Below the pieces are notes generated by a model. It was not told where the DNA came from, made no database searches, and saw nothing but the letters and a program-made list of their open reading frames with translations. A program made the position numbers and the translations under genes. This document shows, piece after piece, positions 46,476 through 57,779 of a DNA stretch of 64,000 nucleotides (positions are counted from its first letter, which is position 1; every line of letters starts with the position of its first letter). Origin of the DNA: Aquatica leii (Eukaryota > Arthropoda > Insecta > Coleoptera > Lampyridae); the NCBI GenBank assembly GCA_035610365.1, contig CM069432.1, positions 276,743,482 to 276,807,481 on the forward strand. The letters run 5' to 3'.

Positions 46476-46773
46476 TGTAGTGTTTGGGTTTTTAAACAAA
46501 TTAAAACAATTAAACACAACAAAAGAATGGCGTTATTGCAACGAGTAGGTAATTTGCGTGTTTTCGCGCGGGTGCCGGGAATGCGACTGCTTGAATTTGC
46601 CCTGTTTGCATTTCCAGTTTTGTAAGGGTTTTTGTCCCCTACTTCACTAAAACAAGTTTCTATTCTATTTATAGAATGCTGGTAATTTTAACAAACAATT
46701 AACCACGTACCTAATACTAACTATTTACAGAATGTATTTACATAAACGAAACTAAAATTTTGAGTTCACCACA

Positions 46774-47439
46774 CTGTGAACCATTTTGTAATGCAATATT
46801 TTTCGAAACTAACTCAGTGACATCTTCAACTTTATTTTGCAATTTCAATCTGGATTCTTCCATAACCAACCTAGATGTCAAATTTTCCAGAGTTGGTTTC
46901 TCTTCTGGTGTAGATTCCTAAGCGCTAAAATGATTGTATAAAGATGATAAAGTTATTAATATTTTAGTCATAAGCATGGAATTAGAAATTCTTTCTCTCA
47001 TTTGGCTTAGTTGAGTTACTAAGGTTTCAAGTTTTGAAATATGCATAGCAATATCATCTTCTTCAGATTTCTTATAATCACAAAATTTCTTTTGGAGAAG
47101 GTGTAAATTAGAATCTGATCTTTGTTTATACACTGAAACTAACTTTGTCCACATTTCCTTAGCAGATTCACAATTCATAATCAAAAGCATTGATTTCTTA
47201 CCTAGCGTTGTTACTATTACTTTCTGTGCTTTTGCATCATTTTTCTTCCAAACTTTAAGTAGCTTGTTATAGTTTTCAATTACTTCTGCATTTTGATTAT
47301 TGACCAATGTCGGTTTTGTTACTTAGCCATTAACTGCTTCAAACAATTCATAAGCATTAAGAATTCAAATTTGAAACTTCCATTGAGTCCAGTTATCGTT
47401 ATCTTCCAGTCTTGTCACGTTTAACAACTCACTCTCCAT
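46774..47439 (-). pseudogene. Ty1/Copia gag N-terminal part (UBN2), cut by Gypsy A
   Basis: Starts MESELLNVTRLEDNDNWTQW (ATG at 47439) and after a stop runs into 47307-46918: LLIMNCESAKEMWTKLVSVY, LHLLQKKFCDYKK and DDIAMHISKLETLVTQL, all typical of the Copia gag UBN2 domain. After another stop it continues ENLTSRLVMEESRL and ends where the Gypsy A 5' LTR begins at 46773. No Copia pol was found beyond the Gypsy copy, so the 3' part was lost. Confidence 0.8.
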
Positions 47440-47484
47440 ATTGCATTATAAAGTTAATAACTTACGGTTATTGTTACAGCAATT

Positions 47485-47505
47485 CTGGTCCCATAACCTG
47501 TTAAT
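47485..47505 (-). other. Copia primer-binding-like site
   Basis: The minus strand reads AACAGGTTATGGGACCAG about 50 bp before the Copia gag start, matching the GGTTATGGG sites used by Copia-type elements with an internal tRNA cleavage primer. The LTR upstream of it was not delimited. Confidence 0.45.
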
Positions 47506-47509
47506 AATT

Positions 47510-49390
47510 AGCGATATTATAAATAACTTCTATTTAAAATTAACTTTTTAAGTAACTATGGTAATAATTAATTCCAGATATTATATTTTCAATTAACTAT
47601 TCTTTACACAATTTGACTTTTTAGTATTGCCAATCGCATACGCTAACAAGCTCATTTTTTTAAGCGTTTTAATCGAATTAATCAAAGTTTCTCATTTTTT
47701 GTTTAGCTGAGTGTACGTTTCTCTCGTCGAAAATTTTTTAACATAACTCATACTCATACATAGCTTTACTTTCGTTGTTTATTACGTAAATTGCCATTAC
47801 TGAATTTGTGTTTAAATCAAAATTTAAAAAAAAATATCGATGTTATAATTATTTCTGTTTTTTGTTACAAAATTTATGGTACTTCTAAAAGTAAAGAGTT
47901 TTGCAGTATTTTATGAAAAGAAGTAAACAACTTCTATCTAAAAATTGTTTTTGTAGAACTTTAAGTTTTATTACAGTAATGAATAAAATAAAAATCTAAT
48001 ATCTTAATTTAAAATCTTATAAAAAAATATTTGTTTTTTTAAGAAAAATGCAATCTAATAATAAATTTGTTTTTTTTTAGTTTTATTTGTTTAAATCTAA
48101 TTTTGTTTATTTACTTATTGTCAGTGTAACAAATTTTGACAATTTTTTCATTTAACAATAAAATACGTTTTTAATTAATTGAAATAGAGTTAAAGAATAA
48201 TTTTTTATTCATTTTTGAACAGCATATCGTTACAGAATGTCACTCAGTTAATACCTAAGACACATCTCATTAACATAACAAAGACGCATAAATGTCAACA
48301 ACATTATATATATGTCAAATACATTTGAATATGTAAAATAACTATATAATATATGCAGATTAGACAATGCAATGCCTCAAGTACTTGCTGTATGTTTTAA
48401 ATTTTTGTTATACTAAATCAAAAATAATTAGAATATTAATTTAAACACTGAGTTATTTATTCTCAAAAAATAATTTTACAATAACCATTCAAAGTTTCAA
48501 TTTTCTGGGATTAAAAAAAATAATTAATGTTTTTAAAAAATATTATTATTATTAACGTAAAGTTCGAGAACAAAATTTTTGTATAACATCTGGTATCAAT
48601 TAAAAACATAAATTATTCATTGTATAATATTTAATTAGACGCAACTCAGGCAGTTTAATTATACATTAACACCATCTTTATGTGAAGAAAAGTTAAAAAG
48701 TTTAGATTAAATAAAAAAGCGTATAAAAACTTGATTGTAACAAGAAGAACTTTCACAAAGTTTACTATTTTCTAACTTTTATTATACCGAGAATCATTGA
48801 GAACTTTATTAGAGTTCATCTCTAATAAATGATGCATTTTATACTTTAGATATTTTTATGTGAAGTGCAAATTAAATTAAATATAAACTTTAAATTATGT
48901 TTTTTGTGTGTTTTTTTAACTTTAAGCACGTAAGCTAGCTTTATGAAAGCAAAATAAATTCCGTCAATAATAAGAACGTTACTTAATGATTATGTAATTT
49001 TTGTTATAGGAATAATATCAATTTGCATAGAATAGATATTTTTAAATTTAATATATTAAAAAACGTTGATTTATTAAAATAAAACATCCATAAAAATTTT
49101 TTAAGCAGCTAATTGTAATTTAATGGATTTTGTTGTAAATTAAACTCTTTCAGACACAAAGACAATTCTTTCGCAAATTCTCTAACTTTTTTACTGAGAA
49201 GAAATAAAATAAAAAATATTGAATATAATTTTGCGAAAATTAGTATTTTTAGGTTTCTGGGATCGCTGATCACAAATTTGATATCAAAAATTAAAAATTC
49301 AAAACGGCGGATCAAGAATGGTGCATCTTCTTTAAATACTCGCAAATTGCTTTGAAAATGTTGATAAACAGGTTGTTAAAAGTTTTTTTT
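47510..49390. other. AT-rich stretch, no gene seen
   Basis: Nearly 2 kb of A/T-rich sequence between the Copia leader and Gypsy B. If a Copia 5' LTR exists it lies at its left edge, but its ends could not be recognised without the partner LTR. Confidence 0.45.
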
Positions 49391-49431
49391 AATAAACTAC
49401 AAATCAAAAATTTTAAATTTAAAATGAGTGA

Positions 49432-49540
49432 TTTTACGTTCTTTTATTAAAAACAGTAAAAACAGTAATGGCGGGCATACTATATGCCCCCTTTTTCCCA
49501 CATACGTTTTTCGTGTGCCCTTTACGCATGCTTCGTTACA
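49432..49540 (-). repeat. Gypsy B 3' LTR (shortened)
   Basis: 109 bp against 196 bp for the 5' LTR. The missing block lies between TTTAATA and TTTACTG. The integrase stop codon falls inside its first bases (TGTAAC supplies TAA). Confidence 0.8.
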
Positions 49541-51134
49541 ATCTCCCCCACTGGTTCCGACGTCGTCCCGACAAGGTACCAGGACAGATCGTTGGTTTGG
49601 CTTTAGACAGCCTACCTCTTTTTCGAATTGGCACAACGGGGTCCACTTTGAACGGGCCTTCATACTTGGTTAGCGCAGAAACATGGTAAGAACCAAGTGG
49701 TTCCGACGTATCCTTGTCACCAATCTTGTATGTTGTAGGAGACAACTGGTTTATTATTTTGTAAGGGCCGTCTCTCCGTGGTGTAAACTTAGAAGTAACT
49801 TTTGCAGCAGCGTTACCGTGCTTATGGGTATCTATTAGAAGCAAGTCTCCAGGACTGAAAGATAGTACATGTCGGCGTTTCGCATCCACATAACTCTTGT
49901 GACGATTTTGTTGATTGTCATGGATATCTCTAGCTTCTTGTAATGTAATAGCTAAACGTTGCAAATAAGGAGTAATTTCTGGTATAAAATTCTCAGACTG
50001 CACAATACTTCTAAGATCATGATTAACATCGTCAGGTGTTCGTAACTCTCTGGCAAACGTTAAATAAGCAGCTGTATATCCAGTGCTTGCACATTTAGTA
50101 GTATTCATAGAAAATCGTATGGCAGGAAGCTTTTCGGACCATTTAAAATGACCGACAAGAATGGCTTATCGTGACTTAGGGTTTCGGTTCTTGCGTTCGA
50201 CCATATTTGCTTGCGGATGATACACAGGTATTAAACTTTGCTTTATGTTCATGCAATGGGTAACTTTTTGCATTAGATGACTAACAAATTGAGTTCCATT
50301 GTCGCTTATTAGCTTTTGCGGTACTCCATATCTCATAAAGATTTCAGTTCTTAACACATGGGCACACTCTTCAGCCGTAGCTGTTTTCAACGCAAACAGT
50401 TCAACCCATTTTGTGGCTGTATCTTCCACAATAAAAATCCATTTTTCACCTGCGTGTGTTTCGGATAAGAGTCCAAATAGGTCAATGGCAACCGTTTCAA
50501 ATCGTTGAGCATATACTGGGGTTTGTACAAGTCCAGCAGGCTTCTGGTTAGATGTCTTATATCGTTGACACTCAAGGCACTGCTTTACGTATTCGACAAT
50601 ATAACGTCTCATACCGGTCCAATAATAACGATTGGCAATACGATGAACGGTACGTTCTGCGCCATAATGACCTGCAGTAGGAGCATCGTGGTATTCATTC
50701 ATGACACGTTTTCTCTCGTGCGCAAGAACAACAAGTATAGCGTCCTCACTATCTCCCTCGGTGTATAATACACCTTGATTCATCTTATAACCTCGATCAG
50801 TCCATTTTGCATATTTATCAGTCAGTTTGTTATCTTCGAAGGATTGCATGATTTTAAACAATTCTGGATCTGCTAACTGTTCTTTTCTTATATCGGCAGC
50901 TGATCGTACTGGTAAGTCAATTGAAACGCTACAAACGTCACAAGTAGTGGAATCAGCATGATCACAATCCGGGCGTGACAAAGCATCTGCTATAACATTG
51001 AGCTTTTCAGGAATGTATTTTATATTTAAGTTATAATTTTGTATTTGCAGCGCCCATCGAGCCAATCTCCCTGTGGGCAATTTTAATGTCATCAGCCATT
51101 TTAAACGCTGGTGGTCTGACGTCACCGTAACCAT
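49536..51134 (-). pseudogene. Gypsy B RNase H end and integrase
   Basis: 51134-50166 begins in RNase H (TSDHQRLKWLMTL, YIPEKLNVIADALSR), then the zinc-binding domain (HDAPTAGHYGAERTVHRI, CLECQRYK) and the catalytic core FETVAIDLFG, KLISDNGTQF and ANMVERKNRN, giving the D, D and E residues. A stop after NPKSR is followed by continuing frame 50108-49536 with RELRTPDDVN, HKSYVDAKRR, FSPGDLLLIDTHKH and GPYKIINQLSPTTYKI, the integrase C-terminal GPY/F module. The protein ends WGRL with its stop in the 3' LTR. Apart from one stop region near 50140 the integrase is continuous. Confidence 0.85.
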
Positions 51135-51251
51135 GGAACGTATCCACGAAATTTATTCAAAGCACATACAACCGCTAGAGCTTCTCTTTTATTGGTTGAG
51201 TAGTTCTTCTCGACAGACGTTAAAATGCGACTAGCATATTCGATTGTATGT

Positions 51252-52088
51252 TCATTCTGACTTTACAGCTCCAAGAGCATAACGGCTTGCATCCGTTATT
51301 AGTATATACGGTTTTGTAGGATCGTTTTGTGACAAAATCGGGGTCGTAACTAACATAGCTTTTAACGTATCAAATGAATTCTGATGCGCGGGCCCCCATT
51401 CCCATTTTGCGTTCTTTTTTGTGAGGTTACTTAACGGATGAGACACGTCTGCAAACTGAGGTACAAACCTTCCATACCACGAGCACGTTTGTAAAAACGA
51501 GAGCACTTGAGTCACATTTCGCGGCACCTTCATATTAGCTAGAGCAGCAGTTTGACCGAGGTATTTAATACTACTGCAAACGAAATTACATTTTACTCTA
51601 TTTGCCTTAAGTTTAAATTGTTCAAGTCGCAAAAACACTAACCTTAAGTCTTTGATATGTTCATCAAAAGTAGATGATAAAATAATCAAATCGTCTAAAT
51701 AAGCTAAAATCAAAACATTACCGAGCCCTCTCCGGAATCGATCTATCAACCTTTGAAACGTAGCCGGCGCGTTTCGCAATCCGAACGACATACGACGGTA
51801 ACGGAAAGTTCCAAATGGAGATACAACGGGAGTCTTGTCGCGATCACACTCGCGAACCTTCACTTGATGATAACCAGCTTTTAAGTCTATGGTTGTCATG
51901 TAAGAAATTCTTTTTGTAGAATGAAGGAGATCGTCGTTTCTAGGTAACGGATAAGCATCGGGAACTGTAACCAAATTTAAACGACGGTAATCGACACAAA
52001 CGCGCACTTCACCATTTTTCTTTGGCACTAACACCACTGGTGCAGCCCATAGTGATTCGGATTCTTCTATAATTCCTTCAAGAAGCAT
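51252..52088 (-). pseudogene. Gypsy B reverse transcriptase, 3' part
   Basis: The frame starts at an internal Met (MLLEGIIEES) because the solo LTR separates it from the preceding RT codons at 53160 onward. It carries VPKKNGEVRVCVDYRRLN, PFGTFRYRRMSFGLRNAP and LILAYLDDLIIL with the YLDD catalytic motif, then the connection (QTCSWYGRFVPQFAD) and the start of RNase H (ILITDASRYALGAV). A frameshift near 51250 leads into EYASRILTSVEKNYSTNKREALAVV. RT copies the element RNA into DNA. All visible catalytic residues are intact. Confidence 0.85.
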
Positions 52089-52090
52089 AC

Positions 52091-53159
52091 TGTAACGTCC
52101 CGTTAGAGTTCATTACATTAAAATTCAATTTTACGTTCGTTTATTTTCTGCAACTAATATTGCACGTAAATTTATTCAGTTTGGCAACGTCGCGTTGTTT
52201 TAACCGACTTGAGTGTAGCTGAAAACTTGCATTTCCGTTTGAACAATCTTGGCGTGCGTGTCGCAGTGATGCGGAGAAGACACATTTTCTTGATTATGGC
52301 GTAAAACCTAGGTAATTTAATTTTTATTCATTCCATCTAATTATTGGTGAGTTTACCTTTATTTTGATGTAATTTTTCTATTGAATTCCACATTTTTAGT
52401 GACTTCGCAATGTTGCGCAATAGTTAAGACAAAGGAATTTATTTTGAAGGCCGTTGTTGTAAATGCAGCGTGAGTACATAATGTCATTCAAAAAACCATT
52501 CTAATTATTTATATTTAGGGCCTTCGCCTTCTTTTTATTTACTGGTATTTCGTTTCTAACGGGATCTTTCATTTTGGTTTTGTCGTTTAATTACTGGATT
52601 TTTCGTTAATGGAGTTTATTATACATTGATATTTCATGCTTGCTGGTGTGTTTTGAAATCTACATTCCTTTAGAAGAATTTTATCACAACAACAAAGTAT
52701 GTGCTAAAAATAGAAGATATCCGATAACGTTATATTAAACATAGTGAATCAACTAAAATTAAGATACAGCATTTTACCTTCAAATAATTAAATTGTGTCA
52801 TTAAAACTGTTCATTCGATAACAAATTAACCGTTCACTATTTTTTGCATTTAATAATAATTACTTATTAGGTGTAAGATTTTACGCTTTTTATTCATCAC
52901 CAGTTTAAAAGGTGATTGGCGCCCTAATATTTTTTTTTAAATCCTATTTTATTTCTAATATGTTTAATTCAAATATTGTTCTTTAATGTAAATAGTATAT
53001 TAAGTTATAATTAATAAATTTAAGGAGTTCACATCTTTGTGGTTATTTCCATTCAAACCCATATCAGAGGTCTGTGCTTACGATTGCTTGCCGTGGTCAA
53101 ACTATTATTTTTACTTTTTATTATACGTTCTTTATTCCGTCACTGTATTTTTAATTACA
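52091..53159. mobile_element. Solo LTR inserted in the Gypsy B RT
   Basis: The 1069-bp insert begins TGTAACG and ends AATTACA, so its tips are the inverted pentamer TGTAA/TTACA typical of LTRs. ATAC flanks both sides (52087-52090 and 53160-53163). Removing the insert and one ATAC rejoins the RT frame without a shift, which confirms the boundaries. It has no coding capacity. A GCGCCC word at about 52918 inside it looks like a primer-binding site, but the tip evidence favours a complete LTR. The family of origin is not otherwise represented in the window, and the two minor plus-strand frames here are not genes. Confidence 0.85.
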
Positions 53160-53956
53160 ATACGGTCTATTTCTTTCTTGAACAATTCCTTGTTCGATGG
53201 AGTCATACGATATGGTGGTACACTTATCGGAGCATGACCACCTGTATCTATTCGATGTTCCGCACTTACGCAATTTATATCGGCATCAGTCTCCCTATCA
53301 ACGGATTCAAAATATAGTTCGTATTTACCAGTCGTCTGATCGGAAAAATGCCAAATTTGTCGTGCGACGTCTATAACAATTTTTGCATCTTCAATAAAAT
53401 CTATCCCAAATAAAGTGCAATTATTACACTCAGGTAGTATAACAAAAGTGGTTTTGATTTCACGTTATTTTAAGCGCACGAGAACCTGTGTAATTAATAC
53501 TTGTTCTTGTTTGCACTTTCCATCAGCTAATTTAATATTTAGAACATCCGTGGTAAACGATTGTCCTTTGGATAACAAGATTTCGTAAAGAGTTTTTCCA
53601 GCAACACTTAAATTAGCAGCCGAGTCTATAAAATCACGTCCGAAAGAACCCAATATTTCCACGTGTAATATCGGACGAGCACGAGGCCTTACGACTACCT
53701 CCGAATTTGCACTGGATAAGAAAAAATCCGCGGAAAATGGCTCTGAAGGCAACCTACACGTTGGAAAATTACTTTTCACATATCCTGGTTTTCTACATCC
53801 AAAACATGAAATCGGCGTATTTTCGCGTGCAGACGATTCCAAAGATGAAGTTGTATTCTTTATTAGCGGTTGAGATGAATTTGTTGATATTTTGATTTGT
53901 TTTGTGGACAATTTTCGACGTCTTTTGAGTGACCGTAATTTTTGCAATAATTGCAA
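53160..53956 (-). pseudogene. Gypsy B gag end, protease and RT start
   Basis: 53956-53465 holds a second zinc knuckle, CFGCRKPGYVKSNFPTC, then ILGSFGRDFIDSAANLSVAG, the aspartic protease active site (D-S-A in place of the commoner D-T-G/A). After a stop or shift the region down to 53160 reads CTLFGIDFIED, INCVSAEHRIDTGGHAPISVPPYRM and KELFKKEID, the linker and first RT residues, ending exactly at the ATAC duplication of the solo LTR. Confidence 0.75.
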
Positions 53957-54580
53957 CGATGACGTTTATCGTCAGTTTTGTAAACACGAGTTTGACTATC
54001 TTCAGGATAAGCTTCTTCCAATAAACGAGCTTGGTTTAAAAGGTCAGTAAACGTTTCAATTTTTTCACGTGAAACTTTTTCTCTGATTCGTCTATGTAAT
54101 AAACCATACACCATATCTAATTGAATTGATTCACTCAGAGTATTCCTGGGAAGTTGGGCAAGTAAAGCACGTGACTTACAAACAAACACGTCAGTGGGTG
54201 TTTTTGAGTCTTGTTCACTCGCAAAAAGTTCTCGATAAATACGATGAGGTGGTTTCTTTGGACCGAAAGTACTACGCAACAATGATAAGACATCTTGCCG
54301 TTGTTACAAAGTGTTTTACTCCTTGCCACTATGATGCAGCAAAACCATACAAAAGCATTGGCAAACCACAAAGAGAATTTTCTTCGGTGATATTCATACA
54401 GTTTTTAAAAATTTCTATAGCATCAATAAATTCAGTTACATCGCTATGTTTTGATCCATCAAACCTTGTTTGGCAATTTGCAAAATTTCCCGTAGTCACT
54501 GGATTAACTACATTTACAGCTTAAATGCTTTTAATCAATTCTTGTAATTGTTCATTTGTCATTACTACATAGTTATCCAT
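53863..54580 (-). pseudogene. Gypsy B gag
   Basis: The gag start is MDNYVVMTNEQLQELIKS (ATG at 54580). Two in-frame stops (after KSI and AAS) and a frameshift near 54290 break it. NFANCQTRFDGSKHSDVTEFIDAIEIFK and GLPMLLYGFAAS are the conserved N-terminal blocks; 54282-53863 continues with RIYRELFASEQDSKTPTDVFVCKSRALLAQLP and a CNYCKNYGHSKDVENC zinc knuckle. Gag forms the particle that packages the RNA. Confidence 0.75.
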
Positions 54581-55008
54581 AGTACCAGTGTCTGTACAAC
54601 TACGTAACCAATATCTAGAACTATACGCCACTTTTCAGACGAATTACTCGTGCGAGTTAAAAGTTTTAGCGTAAATTTTACTTTAAGCAATTTATTATCA
54701 TGCTTACAAAACTAATGTAACAGTGATCGAATTACACTTGTGAGATGCTTTGTATGCTATTTAAACCAGACAAACACAGTAATTATTCGGATCCACTTAA
54801 TGTACATGCACAAAAAATTTTACTGTAATCGTACTATAATTGATAACATTCAACAAATGTATTCTTCACAAAGCATTAATACGTGTGTATCGACGTTTAC
54901 TGTTTTCAACATGCATAGCAAAATAAAGTATTAATCAAACTTTGTAATACTCAACCGTTTCCGTCACTTTTCTGTTGTTGAATAGATTACGCAACTTTCA
55001 TGATCGGC

Positions 55009-55025
55009 CCCCACGTTGGGCGCCA
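55009..55025 (-). other. Gypsy B primer-binding site
   Basis: The minus strand reads TGGCGCCCAACGTGGGG directly after the 5' LTR. This is a classical insect Gypsy-type tRNA primer site. Confidence 0.8.
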
Positions 55026-55026
55026 G

Positions 55027-55222
55027 TTTTACGTTCCTTTATTAAAACACTTCAACTTCATTTATTTATCACTTTACACACATCAGTTGCACAATCTAAA
55101 TCTTAACTTAAGTAACTAACTACGGTAATCAAAACAGTAAAACCAGTAATGGCGGGTATACTATATGCCCCCTTTTTTTTTACATACGTTTTTTGTGCGC
55201 ACTCCACGCATGCTTCGTTACA
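55027..55222 (-). repeat. Gypsy B 5' LTR
   Basis: 196 bp, minus-strand start TGTAACGAAGCATGCGTGGA and end AATAAAGGAACGTAAAA. AATAAA close to the end may be the polyadenylation signal. It matches 49432-49540 apart from an 87-bp block. Confidence 0.8.
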
Positions 55223-55549
55223 CTGATCAAAATTGGCGCGCTTGTTTAAAAATTTAAAAATAATTGCTTTAAAAAAGTGTTTTTTGTGGATTTATATGCT
55301 ACATGAAGCAGCTGTTCCATAAATCTGATCCAACCATGCAAGGAAGAGATTCCAAAATATTTTGAACTGAAATTGCACACATAACATCTTTGTGCTGATT
55401 TTGTCAGTTATAGCATTTCTAACTTTTCCATCTATCATGGTAAAAAATAATTCATATTTAACTTAAATTTTTTTACACCCTATTACTGTAATAAACGTGA
55501 TGAGAGAGACTGTTTGTTCATCAACGTAATTTTTTTCGTCCTGAGAGGA

Positions 55550-56260
55550 TTGCACACTCTCTTCTAAAAATTGTCGGCCTGCAATACCGAATTGAAGAAG
55601 GCCTTAGATTTTTCCAAACGACTTGCTGGTCAGAGTTGACATCATTTGCTACCATTTGTAAAGGTACCACGAATGTAAGAAATGAAAAATCGTCAGAATT
55701 TTAAGTTTCTGTAAATTTTTGTTTGAATTGCTGAGAAGATGAATCCTTGCAGCACCACTTTAACTTCATGTTATTAGTTAAGGAATCATCCAAAGTTGTA
55801 ATGACCTCTCTTTGCACTTCAATTAATCTGGATGTGGTATGATCCAGTAGTTCCTGCAACGATACTTCTGCACTCAACTCAATTACCTTCATTGATGATG
55901 ATGGTGGATAGCATCGGGACTAAGCAGCCAAAATTTTATGGTAACTTGGATAAACTGAAGAGCCTCTATTCTCATTCGTCATCTTACGAACCATATTGTA
56001 AATCTTCTTTGTTATTTTACCGCTTATAACCAGACTTAAAACAGAATCTGCTGAAATTTCTTGGGGGTAATTGTTTGGTAGATGACTTAAATGCTGACTG
56101 GTATCGAGCGACTCGCGTTGGATTAGTGGTCGTTATATCCTTAAGTACCGCGGCTGCAGAATGGGATCCAGAAGTTCAAAGATTCATTTCTGTGGCGACT
56201 GACAACTTACTAGTCCTAAAGACAGGTCCACTCACTTTTTATCGCTTACTGTGATCACTT
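55550..56260 (-). pseudogene. Unclassified arthropod transposon ORF fragment
   Basis: The minus frame 55892-55701 reads VIELSAEVSLQELLDHTTSRLIEVQREVI and MKLKWCCKDSSSQQFKQKF. Stop-broken flanks read SVYPSYHKI before it and KNLRPSSIRYCRPTIF after it. I recognise this set (YPSY, SAEV.LQ.LLDHT.RR, KW..D.SS...YKQ.F, RPSS.R.CRP) from a repeated ORF family in arthropod and cnidarian genomes, probably a DNA transposon, but cannot name the superfamily. Upstream, SRYQSAFKSSTKQLPPRNF (about 56100) may be its N-terminal part. No terminal repeats found. Confidence 0.45.
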
Positions 56261-56599
56261 ACTGATTCAAAATCCAAAGGTCAGCCATACTGTTGCCCAG
56301 CTTCGTTAGATTGTCTGGATGTGCTGGCTTTCTGAGCTGGTATGTCAGTCTCAGGATTGCAAAGAGTAATTGTACCTTCAAGCCACTCTTGATTAACAAT
56401 ACAAAAACGATCAAAATACCTTTAAGCACGAATCCATTTTTTTTTCAACTCGGTTATTGTTTGTCTTAACAGTTTTACTGAAGTTTTAGAAATTGTGAAA
56501 GAACAATCCTTAGTTTCCTGAATTTTGGTCTCTAAAAGTAAGCACTGATTCTTAAAATCAGAATTCAACTCACCTCAATGTAATACAAAGATTTGATGA

Positions 56600-57770
56600 C
56601 GTGAATAGGTGACTTGGGTACATAAAGGTCTTGTAAAAAAATATTAAAAAACTATCATTTATTTTTAAAGTTATACTACTGTTTTTTTAAACTCTATATC
56701 TAGTAGAAAAATTAATAAATCTTATAAAAAAAATGTTTCTCTCTTTTGGTTATGATAAAATCAATCTTAAATAGAATATATTAAAGCCTTGACAGACATC
56801 AAAACTGAGCGCGGACGTCTTTAATGTTGTTTAATTAATTTTCACGCGAGTATGCCCAGCCAATTTTTTAATTTTTAATAAATGGCAGTTTAGTAAACAT
56901 TTTCCCGCAAAAAGTATCCCTTATTATTATATATTAGCGCTTTTGTCGTACAACGAAAATCACAACAGCAACGGAAAGTAAAGGATTGTAAAATATCCTT
57001 ATATTGGAGGGCCGTAGAAGCCAGGTAAATGGATTTCAATCCTCAATTAATTGGATCTTAAGTAGTTTGGACATTTCTCTACCTGACTGTTTAAAAATAT
57101 TTACATAATTTAGAACTTTTTTTTTCCAAGGTCAAACGTCTTTTGGACCAGTGTGCGTCGGTCTCTGTGGTCATTAGCTTATTTATTTCCACCGCCGTAG
57201 CATGAAAGAATATTGGGGGAGGGGATCAAAATTTAAACAATTACAAATAAGATTATTTAATTAGGTACATTTATTAAATCAAATATAATTAAAAAACAGA
57301 CCGTGTTAACGTATTACAAAATAATATTTAGTCTCCTAGATTTCTTTGCTGCGAATTTATTAAATAAGTTTTAAGACGTTTAAAGAAGAGAATGACTTTT
57401 CAGGAGTACAAGTTGTAACAGGCAGTGTTACCAAAATTTACAAGAGCTTGTGGCTATTTAGAAACAGGACCTGATTGCATTCTCCAAGAGCTTCAATAGC
57501 AGATGTGGGACGTTTTATTTCCGGTTCATTAGTCATTTCTGCTTCCATAGGTGGAATTCCGATTGTGAATTGTCCAAATACTTTTTATAAAACGACAAAT
57601 GGTCAATTTGAAATTCAAGGTTATTCCACACACAGATGGAATAAAATATTAAGGGATGATAATGTAGTGTTATGATTCTTCAATCTTCTACGAAGTTGAT
57701 AAAGAAACTCATCTAACAGTAGGATTATAATAGATCCTCGAACGAGGAGGGTAATACTGTTAAAATTGGA
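56600..57770. other. No clear feature; one unassigned 66-codon plus frame
   Basis: A plus frame at 57475-57675 (SIADVGRFISGSLVISASIGGIPIVNCPN) has unusually normal amino-acid composition for the surroundings. No family was recognised. The rest is AT-rich. Confidence 0.3.
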
Positions 57771-57779
57771 TTCCGTAGA

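Larger units (their letters stand above)
42815..46773 (-). mobile_element. Ty3/Gypsy retrotransposon A, 3' end missing
   Basis: 5' LTR at 46476-46773 (minus-strand start TGTGGTGAAC, end ACACTACA), followed on the minus strand by a primer-binding site TTGGTGACCTCGACG (46461-46475), then gag and pol to 42815. The coding sequence stops matching Gypsy within the integrase C-terminal tail, where the BEL right LTR begins, so the 3' LTR is gone. Outside the 5' LTR lies Copia gag, meaning this element inserted into an older Copia copy. Frames are broken repeatedly in protease, RT and integrase. Confidence 0.8.
49432..55222 (-). mobile_element. Ty3/Gypsy retrotransposon B with both LTRs, interrupted by a solo LTR
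   Basis: Minus-strand element: 5' LTR 55027-55222 (196 bp, starts TGTAACGAAGCATGCG), PBS 55009-55025, gag from 54580, protease near 53600, RT, RNase H and integrase to 49540, 3' LTR 49432-49540. The LTRs share GGGGGCATATAGTATGCCC-like and GCCATTACTG segments, but the 3' LTR lacks about 87 bp. Flanks give only an imperfect 4-bp duplication (GTGA at 49428-49431, CTGA at 55223-55226). A 1069-bp insertion (52091-53159) splits RT. It is the best preserved retroelement in the window but gag has stops. Confidence 0.85.

Noticed and set aside
49428-49689. Plus-strand frames over the Gypsy B 3' end
   Set aside because: They are antisense to the integrase C terminus and the LTR.
52917-52925. GCGCCC box as the end of a shorter LTR
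   Set aside because: The TGTAA/TTACA tips, ATAC duplications and restored RT frame all place the LTR boundaries at 52091 and 53159.
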